Positions 23,572-37,824 of a DNA stretch of 64,000 nt are shown piece by piece. A model generated the notes under the pieces. That model was not told the DNA's origin, searched no databases, and saw nothing but the letters and a program-made list of their open reading frames with translations. The position numbers and the translations under genes were made by a program. The stretch is from NCBI GenBank assembly GCA_010405405.1, contig MU004240.1, forward strand, positions 78,217 to 142,216, in the 5' to 3' direction. Source of the stretch: Microthyrium microscopicum (Eukaryota > Ascomycota > Dothideomycetes > Microthyriales > Microthyriaceae). How positions within the stretch are numbered: position 1 is the first letter of the stretch; each line of letters starts with the position of its first letter.

Positions 23572-24938
23572 ATGGCATCTAATTACACTGTCCTCGACCT
23601 TCCGCCCCTGCCGTCATACGCCCTCAAACCACAACCTCCATTATTGCCATGGATGTCTGATGCGCTGTTTGCTCTCGTCCTGCCTATAGTCGCATACTGG
23701 ACTATTTCGCTAATCTTTCACGTCATTGATACATACGACATCTTCCCACAATACCGCCTTCACACCCCAGCAGAGATACTCAAGCGCAATCACGCGACCA
23801 GGTGGGATGTGTTCAGGGATGTGGTTCTCCAGCAGATTGTACAAACTATATTTGGCTACGCCGTGTCTTACTGGGACCCTGAACCGATATATGGCAAAGA
23901 GGACTATGATATCGCCATCTGGGCGCAAAGAATTCGCATTGCGCAACGAGCCATTCCATGGGCGCTGGGAGCCATTGGTGTCAACGCGGCTCAACTCAGC
24001 AGCAAGCTTGGTGGGCAAACCTCTGTCCTAGCTGGCGTACTATCTGGCGGAAAATATCCGCAGCTTCAAGAGCTGGTCACACTCAACGGCGAAAGCGTAC
24101 TGGCTCCATCATTTGCTTCGTGGGAAATCAGCACAGCCAAGATCATTTACTGGGCTCTGATCCCGCTCGTCCAATTCTGCGTTGGAGCCATCATTGTCGA
24201 CACATGGCAATATTTCCTCCACCGCGCCATGCACATGAACCAATATCTCTACAGTAAGCGCCCTCCCAATTCTCAACTCCCATATCCCACTAACAAAACC
24301 CAGCAACCCTTCACTCCCGCCATCACCGTCTCTACGTCCCCTACGCCTACGGTGCCCTCTATAACCACCCCATCGAAGGCTTCCTCCTCGACACCGTCGG
24401 CACAGTCTTCGCCTACCTCGTCACCGGCCTCTCCGCGCGCCAATGCATAATCTTCTTCACCCTCGCCACCGCCAAAACCGTCGACGACCACTGCGGCTAC
24501 GCACTCCCCTGGGATCCACTCCAACACCTTTCCGGCAACAATGCCGCCTACCACGACATCCACCACCAAAGCTGGGGTATCAAGACAAATTTCAGCCAGC
24601 CATTCTTCACTATCTGGGATAGCATGTTGGGCACCATGTGGAAGGGCGGCGATGTCAAATTGCGGTATGAGAAAGCGCGCAAGTCGGCGGATGAATGGTG
24701 GGAACAGCAGCAAAAGCATGCCGCGGCGATCGCGGAGAAACCACAGGAAAAGAATACGTTGGCTGGCGCACAGGTGCCGAGTTTAGCGGCGCAGAGCGTG
24801 GATGTACCAGAAATGCCCTCGTTGCGTCGCAGTCCTCGCAAGGCGACGTCAGGAAATCAGGCCTCGCTCAAGGGCCTCAAGGAGCGAATGAGTGGAAGTC
24901 TGCCAAATGGTGTACCGCGGGTCGAGTCGCGCCGGTGA
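23572..24938 (+). CDS. SUR2: sphinganine C4-hydroxylase
   Basis: Two exons (23572-24253, 24304-24938) give 438 aa. This endoplasmic reticulum membrane di-iron enzyme hydroxylates C4 of dihydrosphingosine or dihydroceramide to phytosphingosine. The fatty-acid-hydroxylase histidine boxes are present: HRAMH just before the splice, HSRHHRLYVPYAYGALYNHP just after it, and HDIHHQ further on, with the sterol desaturase-like spacing of Sur2. Hydrophobic membrane segments occur near residues 25-50 and about 205-220. A C-terminal charged tail (about 80 residues, SLRRSPRK) is disordered and longer than in yeast. The short intron is confirmed because the second histidine box is only in frame after splicing. 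Confidence 0.95.
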
Positions 24939-26184
24939 ACGCCAGGCGCGCAGATCTGACATATCGAGTTTTTGGGCGTTTTGATAGCGTATAATGATTA
25001 TTTTCCCTGGCGGCATAGGCTAGGCCGGCAAGTGGAGAGTGTTTTTGTTCAGGTTGATGAATGAAGAGGAGGTAATAATTATGTATATATGGGCACTATT
25101 GACCCTTGGTGGTGTTGGCGTTGGAGGCTGGCAGTGTAATTCTGTCGTTTGTAGAACCAGAAATTGGATTAGAGAACACAGAGGCATTCATCATTGTAAA
25201 AGCTTGTTGTGCTTCATGGACACTTTGCAAGGCGATGTTGGCTTGCTAGATACACTTGAAATAATCGGGCGAGTCCCCCACAATACAAAAGTCCTTGAGA
25301 CTCATCTTCTATCAAGTTTGAGATATTGAATACTTTCTCTGGCTTAAACTCAAGTAGTCGTTGAACGGACATTCCCATATGCTGTGATTTTTATGTCGTG
25401 ACACTTCTTTTGTAACGTTGTAGACCATGAACTTGCAAGGCAATTAGATGTTACGATAGTTAATTCCTAGCTAGCTCTTGGGCACTCTACTTCAAAGCAG
25501 CTATGTACACCGTCCATTCCTTCGTCTATGGTCAAACTAGTCCTTCTTCGACTTGCACGCCATTCCATGTTGAGCTGAATACCCCGGACGCCTAGCTAGT
25601 CAGCAGTAAGCATGGTCGGTTGGAACAACCATCTCGTTAAACTCCTCGCGAGGGCCTCATCATCCATACCAGTGCTCTGGTCGCTGATAAAATCAATGGC
25701 GCCAGTTGCTGTTTTTTGCCTTCTTTTCACCCAATTACCTACATAAAAGCCACCGCAACGCAAAGCTTCCTCCTTCAATCGAGGCGATCAGATTGAACGA
25801 CGATTCATGACAAACTTGCGATTTGAGTTTCGATAGGCATAATTATATGCAGTGCCTACAGTCAGAGCTTGGTTCGTACGAATTGGAGAGTCAGTAGGTA
25901 AAAGTCGACCACAGCAGCATGCGAGCTACGCGTGGCTACTGTGAAGACGCAGGACGGTGAACGCACACCGATGATGGATCAAGCTGATATGCCTAGCTTG
26001 CTCGACGTTTATAATGTAGCCCTGCTCAATACCGTCAATAAACTGACCTGATAAACATGTTTAGGGCAATAGTCAGTAGAGCAGGGAGGGTTTGTTTATG
26101 CCGTTTTGTGTGTTTTGCATGTTTTTTTGCGTGGTTTTGGCGAGTTTGTGTTGGAGGTGTGATTTGAGGACGGAAGCTGGGTTT
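24939..26184. other. intergenic, no supported gene
   Basis: About 1.2 kb between the 3' ends of SUR2 (+) and poly(A) polymerase (-). Frames such as 25039-25329 (+) lack recognisable features. Both 3' untranslated regions lie here. Confidence 0.6.
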
Positions 26185-28417
<2,233 letters not shown>

Positions 28418-29243
28418 GGTGATGGGATAAGAAGGGTACGGGGGCAGTGTTCAGCGGATCAGAGTAGCTGGTGGCCAGTATATATGAAGGGCGGGGTGAG
28501 CGAACTCTGACAAACTTCGGGTGGTGGTTCTTTGAGGACTGAAGCTATAGCGGTTCACTGCTTAAAGGGCAAAGCTGAAAGGGATGGATGAGAGATGTAG
28601 AGCAGCTGGTGGACTGAAGAGTGGATAGAGGATGAGAACGCCGCGATCTCACTACCGCAGCTTAAACCACAGTTGAGATGTTTAAGAGATGCGGGTTGAA
28701 AGTAAATAGGCGTTGCAGCTGGAGACCTGGAAGCCAGGATGGAGTTTGTGGTTTAGCCTTAGTTCACGAGCGGAAGGAGCGGAGGGGCGGAGGGAGCGGA
28801 GAACCTTGGAAGGAAGGGACATCCTGATTGATGCTTGGCTAAGGCAGAGCCAGTGAATAAAAAACGTGGTAGTCATTGCCATTTTAGCCTGGATTATTTT
28901 TGGGGCTCAGATGTCGTTTATCGCTCGTATCAAAATGCCATTATTGTGCAGTTTTGGGCTTGGCTCATGAGTTTTGATTGTTATTCAAAAGTTGATTGGA
29001 TCTCGCCTATTTTGCCAACTCTTAGTCTCTTCGACCTAACTAACCACTGTCGGCAAATTACGGAGTACGGACAACGGCGACACGGAAGCTAAATCCGAGC
29101 TTCGAAAACATCCTTCGCAGTCCTCTCCGCGGTTATTCTTTTCATTATTGCCAGATTCTCATCAATCAACAATCCCTCTCCTTTGCGCCCAGCACCCCTT
29201 CTAATACCAATCTCCCCTCTATTCCGCCTCTCACACATTCACA
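28418..29243. promoter_or_regulatory. divergent promoter region PAP1 / MIR1
   Basis: About 825 bp between two start codons facing away from each other. The MIR1-proximal part (about 29100-29240) is pyrimidine-rich (CTCTCC, CCCCT), usual for a highly expressed fungal gene. No individual operator is claimed. Confidence 0.5.
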
Positions 29244-30376
29244 ATGAGTGCCAGTTCTCCTGTCTCGACCAAGCTTGAGACCGTCAAGCAGGTCGTCGCT
29301 GCCAACGATCCAACAAAGATCTCCGGCATTAACCTCTACTCAAGATTTGCCTTTGCTGGCGCAGTCTGTTGCTCAATTACCCATGGCTCTCTTACACCAG
29401 TCGATGTGTAAGTTTCAATCACCTCAAACTCCTATCAACCTTCAATCGCTAATCTTCCTGCAGCGTCAAGACTAGAATACAACTCGACCCTGCCAAGTAC
29501 AACCAGGGCATGATCAACGGCTTCCGAAAGGTCATTGCTGAAGAAGGATTCGGTGCTGTCTGGACTGGTGCTGGACCTACATTCGCAGGTTACTTCCTAC
29601 AGGGCGCATTCAAATTCGGAGGATACGAGCTCTTCAAGCAACAATGTATCAATGTTCTTGGCATTGAGCAAGCCACCGCCTATCGCACACCCGTTTACAT
29701 GGTCTCTGCTGCAACTGCCGAGTTCTTTGCTGATATCGCTCTCTGCCCTCTTGAGGCTACGCGTATTCGTCTGGTTTCTCAGCCAACATTTGCCAATGGT
29801 CTCATTGGAGGTTTCTCCAAAATTCTCAGCACTGAAGGTGTTGGCGCTTTCTACTCTGGATTTGGTCCCATCTTGTTCAAGCAGTAAGTCAAAATTCCGG
29901 CGCGATATTCAGCTACGAGTCTAACTCTGATAGGGTTCCATACACCGTTACCAAGTTCGTCGTGTACGAAAAGGTTGCTGAAGCTATCTACGACAACTTC
30001 GTCAACAAGGCTACTGCGAGTGATCTTACCAACACTACCGTCAACCTTGGCTCCGGTCTGATTGCTGGTTTCGCTGCTGCCATCATCTCCCAGCCAGCTG
30101 ATACCATGCTTTCAAAGATCAACAAGACCAAGGGTCTTCCAGGTGAGAGCACCACCAGCCGTCTAGTCAAAATTGCTGGTGAGCTTGGTCTCAGGGGTTC
30201 TTTCGCTGGTCTTGGTGCTCGTCTCTTCATGGTTGGAACTCTGGTAAGTCTCTTCCTTATAATACAGTATTTTGCGCTCCTATTCTAACATTTTCTAGAC
30301 CGCTGGTCAATTCGCCATCTATGGAGATATCAAGCGCGTTCTCGGCGCCACCGGTGGTGTTGAACTTTCGAAATAG
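29244..30376 (+). CDS. MIR1: mitochondrial phosphate carrier
   Basis: Inner-membrane carrier importing phosphate with a proton for ATP synthesis. Four exons with introns at 29408-29463, 29884-29933 and 30243-30299. Three mitochondrial-carrier repeats are visible: [27 protein letters not shown] and [11 protein letters not shown], each with the P-x-[DE]-x-x-[KR] signature. Region [16 protein letters not shown] and the [12 protein letters not shown] block are typical of the phosphate carrier subfamily rather than other carriers. About 310 aa, full length, ending GGVELSK. Divergent from PAP1. Confidence 0.95.
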
Positions 30377-30668
30377 ACAGACTCTTCATAGATTCAGGGT
30401 TTGGAAAAAGAGTGTTATAGAAAAGGGTGCTAGAGGTCTGTTGTTCCATAGCGGCATGCGAAAATCTGCTTCGTAATTTCAAGTTCCCTTTTTATTAGAC
30501 TAGCGTAGCTATCATTGCGCTTCAGCTCGGTTCATGAGCAACGAGCAGCAATGCAGCTATAGACTATTGTTTCTATCCGGGGTGTATGTGGATTGGGATC
30601 ATGTATGATATTTACAGTACAGTAGGCAGTCATGTCTACACTTTGCGCAAAGTCTGCTTATTTGCACA

Positions 30669-30699
<31 letters not shown>

Positions 30700-31216
30700 A
30701 TTGTCTCTTCCTACATATGTACCTTTACTTGAAAACGTGTTTTAGTCCTCGGTTACCGGGCACATTCGCCGTACAGAATGAAGTCTAGTCCCACGCACGA
30801 TAAGCTACTCCAAATGCATGCATTCTAGTGGCCCAAAGACGCGATCTAGAATCTGGACAGGCTTATATGCACCTCAACGTCATCGCAAATTCCTTGCTCT
30901 TCTGTGATTTCTAGCCTGATGCGGCATTCTAGTCATATCATTGGTTATGAAAACAACATCTCTAGTCGACCCATATCGCCAAGACTATTTCTACTGCCTA
31001 GATTTTGACTTGAAAACCTTGGAATGAATATGGGAACAACAGGGGTTGGGAGTTGGGAGCTGGTCGGTACAAGTAGGAGCTGATTCTGATATTCATAGCT
31101 CCTGAGAAGCTTGTGAGCTTAGTTTTCCAACACCTCGACAATCTCTTCATAATACTCGAGTTACATCTCTTTGCTCTCTATCCTAATTAAATCAATATAC
31201 ATTCAGGACCGTCAAA
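30377..31216. other. intergenic with short tandem repeat
   Basis: About 840 bp between MIR1 and the amylase gene. It holds the 3' flank and promoter and a four-copy heptanucleotide array; no coding frame is supported. Confidence 0.6.
30673..30700. repeat. (AACTCTC)4 tandem heptanucleotide
   Basis: Three perfect AACTCTC units and a fourth with one change (AACTCTA), in the intergenic region downstream of MIR1. Likely a polymorphic minisatellite. Confidence 0.85.
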
Positions 31217-32857
31217 ATGGGGGATAATCAAGGTACGAACACAGCTGGCAGTCGCTATCAATCATCATCAATCTAACATCTTCCAGATAAAAAACCCACT
31301 CCGGGCAACTCCACTCTCCTCCAAGGCTTTGAATGGCATGTCCCAGCCGACGGCGAGCACTACAACCGCCTAAGCTCCCAAGTCGAAGCCCTCGCCGGCG
31401 TTGGCATCACCAACATCTGGCTACCACCCGGTTGCAAAGCCGCCTCACCTGAAGGCAACGGCTACGACATCTACGATCTCTGGGATCTCGGCGAATTCGA
31501 CCAAAAAAACAGCATACGTACCAAATGGGGTTCCAAAGAGGACCTTCTAGCGCTCTCAAAAAAGGCGCACGATCTCAATGTCGGCCTCTACTGGGATGCC
31601 GTGCTCAACCACAAAGCTGGCGCTGACAACCTTGAAAAATGCCGCGCAATCGAAGTCGATCCGAACAACCGTATGGAGGATATCGGAGAACCATATGAGA
31701 TTGAGGCATGGCTGGGCTTTGACTTTAAGGGGCGTGGAGACAAGTACTCGGCGTTCAAATGGCATTGGGACCATTTCACTGGTACCGACTGGAACCAAGC
31801 GAATGAGAAGAGTGCGATTTATCGCATTTTGGGCGATAATAAGCACTGGAGTGAGACGGTCGATAAGGAGGATGGTAATGCCGACTACATGATGTTTGCG
31901 GATGTCGATTATCATGTGGAAGATGTGGTTGAGGAGACGAAAAAGTGGGGTGTTTGGATTACGAAGGAGGTTGGATTGAAGGGTTTCCGGCTCGATGCTG
32001 TGCAGCATTTCTCAGAGGTGTTTACTGGACAGTGGGTAGACAATCTGCGCAAAGAGTGTGGCGATGATATGTTTGTCGTGGGCGAGTATTGGGTTGCCGA
32101 TACGCCGCGTCTGACTGAGTGGTTGGGTAAGATGGGACACAAGTTCTCTGTCTATGATGCCCCGTTGCTGTACAACTTCTCGCGGCTGTCTACTTCAGAA
32201 GGCGCGGATCTGCGATCAGTCTTTGATGGCTCGCTGGTCCAAGTCGAACCCGTCAACGCTGTTGTAAGTCCCGTTATATCCCCACCTTATCAGTATATAC
32301 TAACTATCCTTCAGACTGTCGTAATGAATCACGACACCCAGCCAGGTCAAACCGTCGAGACCAAAATCGAAGGCTACTTCAAACCGCTCGCCTACTCCCT
32401 CATTCTCCTCCGCGACGCCGGCTACCCATCTATCTTCTACGGCGATCTCTACGGCACGCAAGGTCCACACTCCGAGCCACCCTCATGCGGCGAGAAGCTT
32501 GCCGACTTGATCGCAGCCCGCCACCTGTACGCCTATGGTGAGCAAAATGACTACTTTGAAGAAGCCAACTGCATTGGTTGGGTGCGTAGGGGCACCTGGG
32601 ACAAGCCAGATGGATGCGCAGTAGTCATGAGCAATGCCGGGCCAGGTCAACGCCGCATGTTTGTCGGGGAGCTACATGCTGGTGAAAAATGGACGGATGT
32701 GCTTGGATGGGAGCAGGGAGAGATTGAGATTGGTAGCGATGGATTTGCTGAGTTCAGATGTCCTGGGGTTAGTGTGAGTGTTTGGGTAAATTCGAAGGCG
32801 GAGGGACGGGACAAGTTTCCAGTTAACTTCGACTCGGATATTTATAAGAAGGGATAG
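31217..32857 (+). CDS. intracellular GH13 alpha-amylase
   Basis: Cytosolic alpha-amylase or glucanotransferase of the GH13_5 type. Three exons; a 16-nt first exon (MGDNQ) joins DKKPTPGNS, and a second intron (about 32263-32314) precedes TVVMNHDTQPG. No signal peptide. The GH13 conserved regions are in order: DAVLNH, GFRLDAVQH (nucleophile Asp), VVGEYW (acid Glu) and VMNHDTQ (third Asp). Total about 520 aa. Relatives such as Histoplasma Amy1 and Aspergillus AmyD act on intracellular maltooligosaccharides tied to cell-wall alpha-1,3-glucan rather than feeding; that role is inference. No alpha-glucan synthase is adjacent. Confidence 0.9.
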
Positions 32858-33440
32858 AGCTTAGAGGCATAGAGGACTGACTAGACTTGGGCACACTACA
32901 CATTGGATACCCGGCTTTTGGATACAATAACGACTTTGATGATTCATATCTGTTCCATCAGAAGACTTGAGAATGAAAAGGGAGTTCCTATTTCTGATGT
33001 CAGTATCTATTTCTGATAGGAACAACTAGTCCTCAGATCAACATCTAGTTCCAATACTGCCTGTGTATTAATTTTGATTTCACCAAATAAGCTAGAGGTA
33101 CAATCGACATCGAAAGCGTTCTACTTGCCTCACCCTCCTCCATCACTGTAGATTTTCGATTTGAAAAGCTATTGGGACTTTAAATAAGAACGTTTGATCA
33201 TATACATTGAACGCTAATTCTTTGGAAGATAGGATCCGAAACAGTCATGATCTGTTCATTCTTGCTGCATCTACTCCAGAGTGATAGCTCTGTTCATCTC
33301 AACTCCAGCGTCAGAGATGAGGGGTTCCCTGTACTCTAACTACTAGTACTACGCCAATCTTTGAATTCAACGATCTCTTCTTCCGCATCTACATCGAATA
33401 GAATACTTCAGTTCAGCCCAAAGCTTCCTTCAGCTTAGAG
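32858..33440. other. intergenic
   Basis: About 580 bp: amylase 3' flank and promoter of the LisH/WD40 gene. No feature recognised. Confidence 0.6.
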
Positions 33441-34919
33441 ATGCCGGAAAATGAGGTGTCTGCCGAAGATTTGGTTGCGCGCTTTCTAAGGTTCCATGGA
33501 TATAACAAAGTCAGGCACAACCACGGTCGCCAGTTCTGATACGAATGCTAACCTTTGCTCATAGACACTCGATGCATTCTTGAATGAAGCGAACCTTCCC
33601 GCTGATGCCGGTGAGCATCTTGGCCCAGAATGGACGGTTGAGAAAGTCTTGTCAGAGAAGAAGCTGTATGACTTGACCGCGAACTTCGAAAAGACTAGTC
33701 TCAAAGAGAAAGATGCGTCATGGCAGACACCATGTGAGGGTACTTCCTCCGTTCCAAGGAGTGACTCTAACGATCTTAAGATCCTAGTGTTGCAAGCAAA
33801 CTCGAACTAGAATCGCCTTCCAACATACTGCAGACGAATGTTGTGAAAATGTTGGTATCGCCTTCAGACAACGAACCATCACAGGTGCTATTAGCCAGCT
33901 CAGCCGACAGAAAACTCAATTGGGCCAAACTAGACGGCTCGTCCATTTCCTCTCTATCAGTGTTCGGATTAGTCGCAGATTCGCCAATCCTATCGTTTGC
34001 CATCATCAAAGCACGCTATATAGCATTAACAACCATATCAGGGGCACTTTTTCTCTTTGATCACTGGTCGGATAGCGTAATATCAAAACGAAAAGATCAT
34101 TCAAAGTATGTTATTCAGGTAATAGCAACTGAATATGACTCCAGCCTTCTTCTAGCCACAGCTTCCTGGGACAATTCCGTAATACTCTACAGGGCAGCAA
34201 CCGGCAACAACACAATCACCATTTCGGAGCCTCTTGCAAAGCAGAAACTAGATTCACAACCCGAATGCATCATGTTCAAGGAAGATCCAGACACCAACAC
34301 ACTCTATATCTTATGCACCCGCAGGGACTCAACTTTTCTCTATTACTACCAAGTCACCAAAGACGACTTGCTTTTGGCCGGTAAACAGAACCTAGCACCA
34401 TTTGCGAACTCATGGATATCCTTCTCACCATCAATCATCGCGGCATGTCCTACAGACGATACGCTACTAGCCATCGCCACCTCTTCAATGCCACACATGA
34501 AGATTCTTTTCATCCGCACCTTATTTCCCCGCGAAGAACTTGATTCCGTCACTGGCGCACCCATTGCAGTAGCTCCAACGCAGGCGGCTAGAGATCAAGA
34601 TGTGGATCCGCGAGAAGCAGCAGCCGTAATCATTCATGCAAACACCTGGATATCACAGACTCGATACTCAACACCAACAGTAGTTTGGCGACCAGATGGT
34701 TCCGGTGTTTGGGTTAACAGTGATGAAGGGTATATCAAAGGAGTCGATCGAACAGGGAAAGTACAAGCTTCGCTTCAACAGCATGATGCCGGCTCCAAAG
34801 TGCGGTGTCTTTGGGCTGGCAATGCGATGGTGGGTGTTAGTGGCAAGGAGGAGGAGATTATTGTTAGTGGAGGATTTGATCAGAATGTGTTCTTATGGAG
34901 ATGTAAAGAAGAAGAATAG
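33441..34919 (+). CDS. LisH and WD40-repeat protein
   Basis: Three exons. The first ends at GGA TAT AAC AAA (intron start gtcagg), the second begins ACACTCGATGCATTC; joined they read ARFLRFHGYNKTLDAFLNEA, a clean LisH dimerisation motif broken by the intron. A second intron (CCA T|gtgagg to ttaag|AT CCT) restores the frame into the long last exon. That exon carries degenerate WD40 blades (LLATASWDNSVILYRA, IIVSGGFDQNVFLWRC). The protein is a probable scaffold; the partner complex is unknown. The 3' end converges on the six-Cys gene with 180 bp between stops. Confidence 0.85.
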
Positions 34920-35099
34920 TTAATTACTACCTAGGCAGTTTTTATATAGACATGGCTGATTTGTAAGTAAACAGCCGTCTTGCCATGAGCAGTCTAATCA
35001 ACTATTCCAATATCAAACAAGCAATAATGTGGATATCAATCTCGGCTCTGAGTTGCCCCAGTGCTCAATGAACCGATCCGTCACGTCCATACAAATGGA

Positions 35100-35704
35100 T
35101 CAAACATTATGGTTGGTCATATGGACGACCAAGTCATTGTCCCAGTCCTGTCTGGCGCCAATAGAGCCTTTGGTCGTTAGTTAGAAAGACACTAGATGTT
35201 ATAGAGCACTGTTCACTTACCACCGCGTTGTTGACAGGTGTTCTCGATGGCCTCGATGAGAGTCACAACCTCCCAACAGAAAATTTCGGTGATTGTGCCG
35301 TGACCCCAGGTGACACCAGAGATGAACAAACCATTCGACTGACAAAAGTGGCCATCCGGTCCTCCCACTGTCATACAGTAAGTGATGATGTTCGACTCGG
35401 TCTATCTAGATAGTAATAGACTGACCTTTGCACATGGTACCGGCCGGGAGAGACCGGATCTTGTCCTTGCAGATTCGGATGTCTTCGACGTTGAAGTTTC
35501 CGTCATTGCATGTAAGCGCATAGTGGTCATAACGAGCTTTGATGTCGCGACCATCTGGAAGAGAGGCATGTCAGCATACTCAACCTGAAAGGAACCATTA
35601 TATGGTCACTTACTGAGCTCTCCAGATGTAGCCACCGGCAGGGTCGCGGCCATGGAGAAGCCGATGGTGCAGAACACTGCGACAAGAGGAGCTAAGAAGT
35701 GCAT
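35100..35704 (-). CDS. six-cysteine secreted protein, copy A (144 aa)
   Basis: Four exons (35614-35704, 35426-35554, 35221-35367, 35100-35167) splice in frame to 144 aa. The signal peptide is MHFLAPLVAVFCTIGFSMA. The mature part has exactly six cysteines (46, 59, 72, 82, 104, 118), spaced C-x12-C-x12-C-x9-C-x21-C-x13-C, and ends DLVVHMTNHNV. It aligns along its whole mature length with the plus-strand protein at 40191-40721 (same spacing apart from one residue, shared FCQ, SG...WG and VVH...H-x-V). Even cysteine number and small size suggest a disulfide-stabilised extracellular protein, possibly an effector. Family not recognised. Confidence 0.82.
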
Positions 35705-37824
35705 TCTGCTGCAGTCTGAGAGGCTTGAAGCTTTAGTAGGGGTAGGAAGGTATTCAAATCTTTGATTCAAAGTTGAGCACAAGGGCCGGAGATGTGTACA
35801 CTGGTAGAGTTGAATAGCACCACTTAGTGAATGGAAGCAATTGTGGACAGAAGTTCTGAGAGTGTGAATAGCATGGCTTAAGTATAGACAGAGGCAAACG
35901 GATCTCTATCCAGGGAGCTCTCAAGCAAAGCTATGATAACTTGCCTTGTATAAGCTTGATGTCAATAACAGACCAAGCAAGGGTTGATGCTGAAAAGCTA
36001 CGACATGGTTTATGCCGAACATAATTGGAAAAGAGCCAAAAGCTTCACAAGTCTGCGTTTGCTCCACCTCTGAGTTGCCATGTCCAGCAGCCTGGCGAAC
36101 GAGCACTGTTGAAGGATCAGGCTCATATTCGGATCCCAATGGCGCTGTGATAAACTTGCAGCACGGTAACAATATCAGATGACACGCTTCAATTGACCTA
36201 GATGGTTTCCATCGTACTGTATGAAGAAAATATGCTTTGCTCCCCGGCATATTTAATAGCGAATTGAGAAGTTTAAGCACCCAAAGGAAGACGAAGCATC
36301 TGATAAAGCAGCGTAGTAGATGGTAGGCATAACATAGGTACTTAACGGAAGTGTATCGTTCATTTTGTTGACCTGCCATCTTGCTTGGGCTTACACCGAC
36401 ATTCAAGGCTTGATGGGGGATTTGATAGAACCCATCGTCTCCAGTGTCTACTTGACTTCATTGCCAAATCAATTCCAAACGTGTCGTTGCTGTTTGCAAA
36501 ACAGGTATAGGACTGGACACGTTCATTAGTTTGATATACCAATAGTGCTCGCACAGAGCGGGTTTTAAACCACTATCGATGAGCAACAGTAGGCATAGAG
36601 GATCTTCGACCACCAGTGACGGCAGGCGGGTATCTTTAAGGTGTGAGATCGATTGGTTCAAAAATACTTGCCATCTTGTGCAACAGTCGGTTATTACATG
36701 CAGCTGGTCTGTGTAGGTATAATCTCCGTTTGTACCATTGTAATCCGACAACGGCTGCCAGCTGGCTCTACTGGCTGATGCAAAAGACAATGAGTCGTTA
36801 TCTCCAGTACAAACAGACAAGATGGCGAAGTGACAGGTAAAACTGCGACCTTAGAGAATCCGCTGATCTTTTCAATACGCATTGAGCTTGGTGTTTTGTT
36901 GTCACATCTTGACCACAGCTGTAATTGCATTATAAGACATATTTCAAGAAGTTCGAAAATCGGAATTGCTCCTGAAGAACTCAAAATGAATGTTCCAAAG
37001 TCTAATGCTAGCTCTTTGTAGGGATGGCCAATTATTCATGAAGAACCTTGAAGCAGATCTGAAAGTCGGCAAGCAAACAACGACAAGCCAACCGACATTG
37101 CACGATGGTGAAACGAACCCCTTAGGAGAGTGGCTGCCTCCGGGATGTTTCAACGAATTTGTTTGGCCAAAGCAATGTGTTCCTGCAGCACAGATTCGTG
37201 CAGCGATCAGCACACAAAATCTTAGAGATAATTTCCCTTTTGCCGGCGCTCCTTGAATTCTTGCTGGGCTGTTCGCTGGGCTGCTAGGCGGTCTAGTCGA
37301 CTTTTGGACGAATGCGTTAAGGCTTGCCCCCTGACTGGACAATGTAAGCCATCCCTAGATCCACTCGGGCCTAAACAAGTCTAGTCAGGTACAGGCACGA
37401 CATGCCACAGACGACGCTCGACGCTGGAATTCGCAAAGCTGGCAGGTGTCAATTTTGGCGCTTGTCTGCAATCATGGGGAGCAGCGCTGTGTGAGGTGAG
37501 GCGTCGATGAGCCGTCAGTCGCTGGTCAGTCAGAAGTCTCCACTCGGCGACGGCGTTGAATGACTTGGCCGCTATTCCCACTTCCCTCCTGTTCATACAT
37601 CCTCCTTATCCTTTTGCCTGTTGTGTATTACTTCGAGCTTGTATGTTATTCTGACTCCAGTCACTCATTTCTTGGAATCATTCTATACACTCTTTTCTGG
37701 AATTGATTTCCATCATTACGTTCTTTGATAGACGAAACATTTCCAACAAAATCTACAAACAACACTTCAAAACAACCAATCCTTAACGACGTTCGTTTAT
37801 TTTCAAAACCTTAAATCAGCATCA
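35705..37824. other. intergenic, uncertain minus-strand coding
   Basis: About 2.1 kb between divergent secreted-protein genes. Open frames at 35921-36406, 36458-36820 and 36944-37342 on the minus strand, and 36990-37256 on the plus strand, are longer than chance neighbours but have no domain, signal peptide or splice chain I can defend. They may be a decayed gene. The promoters of copy A and of the Pro/Ala-rich gene lie at the ends. Confidence 0.5.

Noticed and set aside
33842-34919. WD40 frame as a separate gene starting MLVSPSD
   Set aside because: An intron (CCA T|gtgagg ... ttaag|AT CCT) joins it to the upstream LisH exon in frame, so the two belong together.
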